From NCBI GenBank assembly GCA_021828445.1, contig JAJZJD010000054.1:1-7214 (forward strand): DNA of 7,214 nt, written 5' to 3'. Each line of letters opens with the position of its first letter. Positions within the stretch are counted from its first letter, which is position 1. A program made the position numbers and the translations under genes. The notes beneath the pieces were generated by a model. The model was not told the DNA's origin and did not search any database. It worked only from the letters and a program-made list of their open reading frames with translations. The DNA is from a bacterium (GTDB taxonomy: Bacteria > SZUA-79 > Acidulodesulfobacterales > Acidulodesulfobacteraceae). This document shows, in pieces, positions 5,300 to 7,214 of the stretch.

Positions 5300-6663
5300 T
5301 TTGAAACCCCCGTAGTTATTTCGCAAAATTTCCCGTTCCACTCAAAACCCGTCCGGCAGGGCGGCAAATTAAGTTTTAGTAATGCTTTTTTTACGTCTAA
5401 ATAATGCAATTCTATGATTCTATCCGTTATCCACGGATAATTAGTCGAATTATATTTATACGAACTTATCTTTTTTAAAAGCAATTTTAGATATAAATAT
5501 TGATATAAAATCATTGCGGCTTGATTAATTTCAAGTAGTTGTATCTTAAAATGATTAGAATTAACATAACATCTGGCATTGCCATGAACAGGATACCCCG
5601 CCGGACAAATTTTTTCGGAATATGATGTAGTATAATATGAGTTATTTATATTTTCTTGGTGATAATCTCTTTTTGTTACTGTTATTTTATATTTCCATAC
5701 AGGAAAATCTTTAAATCTAAAATTAGATTTAATAGTAGAAAGCATTGCTTTAATTCTTGAATTTTTAAAATAGTAAAGAAATCTAATTATAGCTTTTTGC
5801 AAAATTGTGCTTTCTTGATGCTTTGGTTTTCTTATGCTTTTAAATGTTTTTATAAAATTTGACATGTGATTTAGCGCTAAATCTACTAATAATTTTTCCG
5901 ATATTCTTTTCAAAGAACCACTTTGGCTATATGTATTTTGAAATAAATGTTCGGTCAAACTATAAAAATTTGGGCTATTTAAACTTATATTTTCATAATC
6001 GTTAAGCCACTCCGGCGCCGTGCCTGAATAATTGAAATGGTGTTTTATGAAATAAACAGAATTAACATTTCCTTTAAATAAAAATGCAAATCTTTTATAA
6101 TTGTTTTTAGTTTGGACTAATTGAGAAAGCACATTGTTTGCGTTAAACATAATCGTATTATAAGATATATTTCTCGCCGCTCCGATGCCGATGAATTTTA
6201 TAAATTTTGTTTCAATATTTCCGTATTCTGCTTGTAAGCTTTCCGAGTAATATTTAGCGACATTATAAAAAAGATAACGTTTGTTTGACGTGGAAGTAAA
6301 AAACATATTTGTTCGTGCGCTTGCTTGATTCAAGGGACCGATAATACTTGGCGAATTTCCGCCTAAACCATCAACAGACGATACATTACCTTGAATATAT
6401 GCTCTATAACTTGTATTCACAACGTTAAAATAAAGTTGTCTAAGTCCGTCTTTATTTATGCCGAATGTTTTTGTAATATCCGGTTTCGGAATAACGAAAT
6501 GCTGATAGCTTTCTTGTAAAAGAAAAGAATAAGCTTTATCCATTTTTAAAGTTTTTACTTGTATTGCATTATTTATTATAGTCTGCGATAGAGCAAACAC
6601 GGACGAGACTGTTAAAACTGATAAAGATAAAATTAATGTAATTATTAAAAATAATTTTTTCAT
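5296..6663 (-). CDS. Large exported protein of unknown function, 455 aa, with two C-terminal cysteine loops
   Basis: A typical signal peptide (MKKLFLIITLILSLSV, then S-S-V-F-A cleaved after residue 24) points to the periplasm or beyond. The mature part is rich in Asn, Tyr, Phe and Lys and has no further membrane span, so it is not a tail-anchored phage coat protein. It contains exactly four cysteines, in two small loops of similar pattern: C353-P-A-G-Y-P-V-H-G-N-A-R-C365 and C436-R-T-G-F-E-W-N-G-K-F-C447. Both read C-x-x-G-aromatic, then G, then C. Short loops like these occur in exported and surface proteins and probably form two disulfides. AGGAGA lies 7 nt before the ATG. The stop overlaps the ankyrin-like gene by 4 bp, so the two products are probably made in a fixed ratio. 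I recognise no family. Confidence 0.9.
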   Translation of the reverse strand: MKKLFLIITLILSLSVLTVSSVFALSQTIINNAIQVKTLKMDKAYSFLLQESYQHFVIPKPDITKTFGINKDGLRQLYFNVVNTSYRAYIQGNVSSVDGLGGNSPSIIGPLNQASARTNMFFTSTSNKRYLFYNVAKYYSESLQAEYGNIETKFIKFIGIGAARNISYNTIMFNANNVLSQLVQTKNNYKRFAFLFKGNVNSVYFIKHHFNYSGTAPEWLNDYENISLNSPNFYSLTEHLFQNTYSQSGSLKRISEKLLVDLALNHMSNFIKTFKSIRKPKHQESTILQKAIIRFLYYFKNSRIKAMLSTIKSNFRFKDFPVWKYKITVTKRDYHQENINNSYYTTSYSEKICPAGYPVHGNARCYVNSNHFKIQLLEINQAAMILYQYLYLKLLLKKISSYKYNSTNYPWITDRIIELHYLDVKKALLKLNLPPCRTGFEWNGKFCEITTGVSK

Positions 6664-6670
6664 GATTAAA

Positions 6671-6697
6671 TCTCCTAAATTGCCCGCTGAAGGGCGG
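6671..6697 (-). promoter_or_regulatory. GC-rich leader element before the 455-aa gene
   Basis: In AT-rich surroundings, GCCC (6682-6685) can pair with GGGC (6692-6695), or CCGC (6684-6687) with GCGG (6694-6697), just upstream of AGGAGA (6671-6676). It is a weak stem with two registers. It is listed because it occupies the same position as the better hairpins at 2088-2102, 6860-6889 and 7168-7182. Confidence 0.35.
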
Positions 6698-6706
6698 TAA
6701 TGTTAA

Positions 6707-6844
6707 TTAAAACTGAGCGACAGGACTGCCAAGAACATGCATAATCTCGTAAAAAATTATGACAGTCGGTATCATAATAGATACCGTTATCCAAAATTCC
6801 TTTGTTTTCAAAACGTTTTTAAAACCTTGAAATTTGTTTTTCAT
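6707..6844 (-). CDS. Small single-span membrane protein, 45 aa
   Basis: The reading frame starts at the ATG 6842-6844 and ends with TAA at 6707-6709. AAGGAG (6852-6857) lies 7 nt upstream, as good as those of the larger genes nearby. The first 16 residues are basic (MKNKFQGFKNVLKTKE); residues 17-39 (F-W-I-T-V-S-I-M-I-P and onward to H-V-L-G) form one hydrophobic span, with a short tail. The basic N-terminus predicts an N-in topology with a short C-terminal tail outside. There is no cleavage motif. It is second in the operon, between the charged 82-aa gene and the large exported protein. The size fits a small subunit of an envelope complex, a pilin-like or phage minor-coat-like peptide, or a holin-like peptide; the sequence does not decide. 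Confidence 0.75.
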   Translation of the reverse strand: MKNKFQGFKNVLKTKEFWITVSIMIPTVIIFYEIMHVLGSPVAQF

Positions 6845-6859
6845 TTTTAAGCTCCTTGA

Positions 6860-6889
6860 TTAATGCCCGCTTTTTACGGCGGGCATTAA
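6860..6889 (-). promoter_or_regulatory. GC hairpin between the 82-aa and 45-aa genes, next to the ribosome binding site
   Basis: Bases 6860-6870 and 6879-6889 form an 11-bp perfect stem (core TGCCCGC/GCGGGCA) with an 8-nt loop. On the minus strand it ends 2 nt before AAGGAG and has no T run after it, so it is unlikely to be a strong terminator. It may set an mRNA processing point, attenuate, or control access to the ribosome binding site of the 45-aa gene. Confidence 0.7.
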
Positions 6890-6904
6890 ATTAATTAAAT
6901 TTCA

Positions 6905-7153
6905 TTATTCAGGCAAATCAGGAAACCCGGCTTTTGCCCATTCCGCAAAATATTCTCTGGCTTGCCTGTTTTCATTGAATATAAATTCTGCCATATTTTC
7001 CCTTTTCTCTTTTTCCGTAAAGCAATCATCCTCTAAAAGCCACTTTTCAAGTTCTTTTTGTCTTTTTTTGCCATTGATGATTATCTCTTTTTCAAGTTTA
7101 GATTTTTCTTTTTTAAACCTTTTTTCAAATTTGTCATGTTCTATTGTTTCCAT
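6905..7153 (-). CDS. Small highly charged, helical protein of unknown function, 82 aa
   Basis: Residues 8-36 are almost entirely Lys, Glu and Arg with spaced hydrophobics, as in a soluble helix or short coiled coil. A second helix (46-74) contains R-E-N-M-A-E-F-I-F-N and R-E-Y-F-A-E-W-A, and the protein ends in the tail G-F-P-D-L-P-E. There is one cysteine (C44), no signal peptide and no membrane span, so it is cytoplasmic. AAGGAG (7162-7167) lies 8 nt before the ATG, and the leader is nearly identical to that of the excisionase-like gene. It is the first gene of the visible operon; others may precede it outside the window. A regulator, nucleic-acid-binding or chaperone-like role would fit, but nothing identifies it. 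Confidence 0.75.
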   Translation of the reverse strand: METIEHDKFEKRFKKEKSKLEKEIIINGKKRQKELEKWLLEDDCFTEKEKRENMAEFIFNENRQAREYFAEWAKAGFPDLPE

Positions 7154-7157
7154 TTTT

Positions 7158-7200
7158 AAATCTCCTTGCCGGTATTGCCGGCGTTAATTTTAGTTTATTT
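7158..7200 (-). promoter_or_regulatory. Hairpin leader upstream of the 82-aa gene, copy 2 of the repeated leader
   Basis: GCCGG (7178-7182, minus) pairs with CCGGC (7168-7172) around a 5-nt loop and abuts AAGGAG (7162-7167). It matches 2078-2120 at 40 of 43 positions. The last 14 bases of the window carry stop codons in all minus-strand frames, so no reading frame continues through the right edge into this leader. Confidence 0.7.
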
Positions 7201-7214
7201 TATTTCCATACTTA

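Noticed and set aside
5296..6844. Filamentous phage (inovirus) structural genes
   Set aside because: Small membrane peptide plus large exported protein recalls coat and adsorption genes. But the large protein lacks a C-terminal membrane anchor, and no Zot-like ATPase or single-strand-binding gene is present in the window.
6975..7187. Plus-strand open frame of 70 codons
   Set aside because: Antisense of the Lys/Glu-rich 82-aa gene, giving a Ser/Phe-rich shadow with no ribosome binding site.

Overview
The window is AT-rich DNA with strong Shine-Dalgarno sites (AAGGAG/AAGGAGG). Every gene I can support reads on the minus strand. Two proteins carry lipoprotein signal peptides and two others carry classical Sec signal peptides, which suggests a diderm (Gram-negative-type) bacterium of low GC content. 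The sequence alone does not fix the taxon. A partial DnaG-type primase, an excisionase-like HTH protein, a repeat-rich non-coding core and an operon of unrecognised exported proteins look like accessory DNA, such as a plasmid, an integrated element or a phage-like element. No integrase, relaxase, capsid or terminase gene lies inside the window.

Left module (1-1534): a near-perfect consensus promoter drives a membrane-anchored 315-residue protein of unknown function. That gene is coupled by an ATGA overlap to a zinc-finger primase which runs off the left edge. Between this promoter and the next gene (1535-1864) lie a small GC hairpin and two long perfect inverted repeats, of 18 and 15 bp. Then comes a 69-residue excisionase-like DNA-binding protein (1865-2074).

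Middle (2121-3013): about 0.9 kb with no credible gene. It holds a 342-bp unit bounded by imperfect inverted repeats, three GC-rich stems with loops of 27-29 nt, a direct repeat, and an iteron-like block in which a two-part sequence occurs twice. A replication or maintenance origin beside the primase module is the most economical reading, but this is inference.

Right module (3014-7214): six genes on the minus strand form one tight operon, ending in an intrinsic terminator at 3014-3048. In transcription order they encode a charged 82-residue protein, a 45-residue single-span membrane protein, a 455-residue exported protein with two cysteine loops, an exported ankyrin-like protein, and two paralogous lipoproteins. 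None matches a function I recognise. The order suggests an envelope- or surface-associated complex.

Two genes more than 5 kb apart (starts at 2074 and 7153) share almost the same leader, with a small GC hairpin directly upstream of the ribosome binding site. Looser versions precede two more genes, which suggests a common post-transcriptional control element for the whole element.
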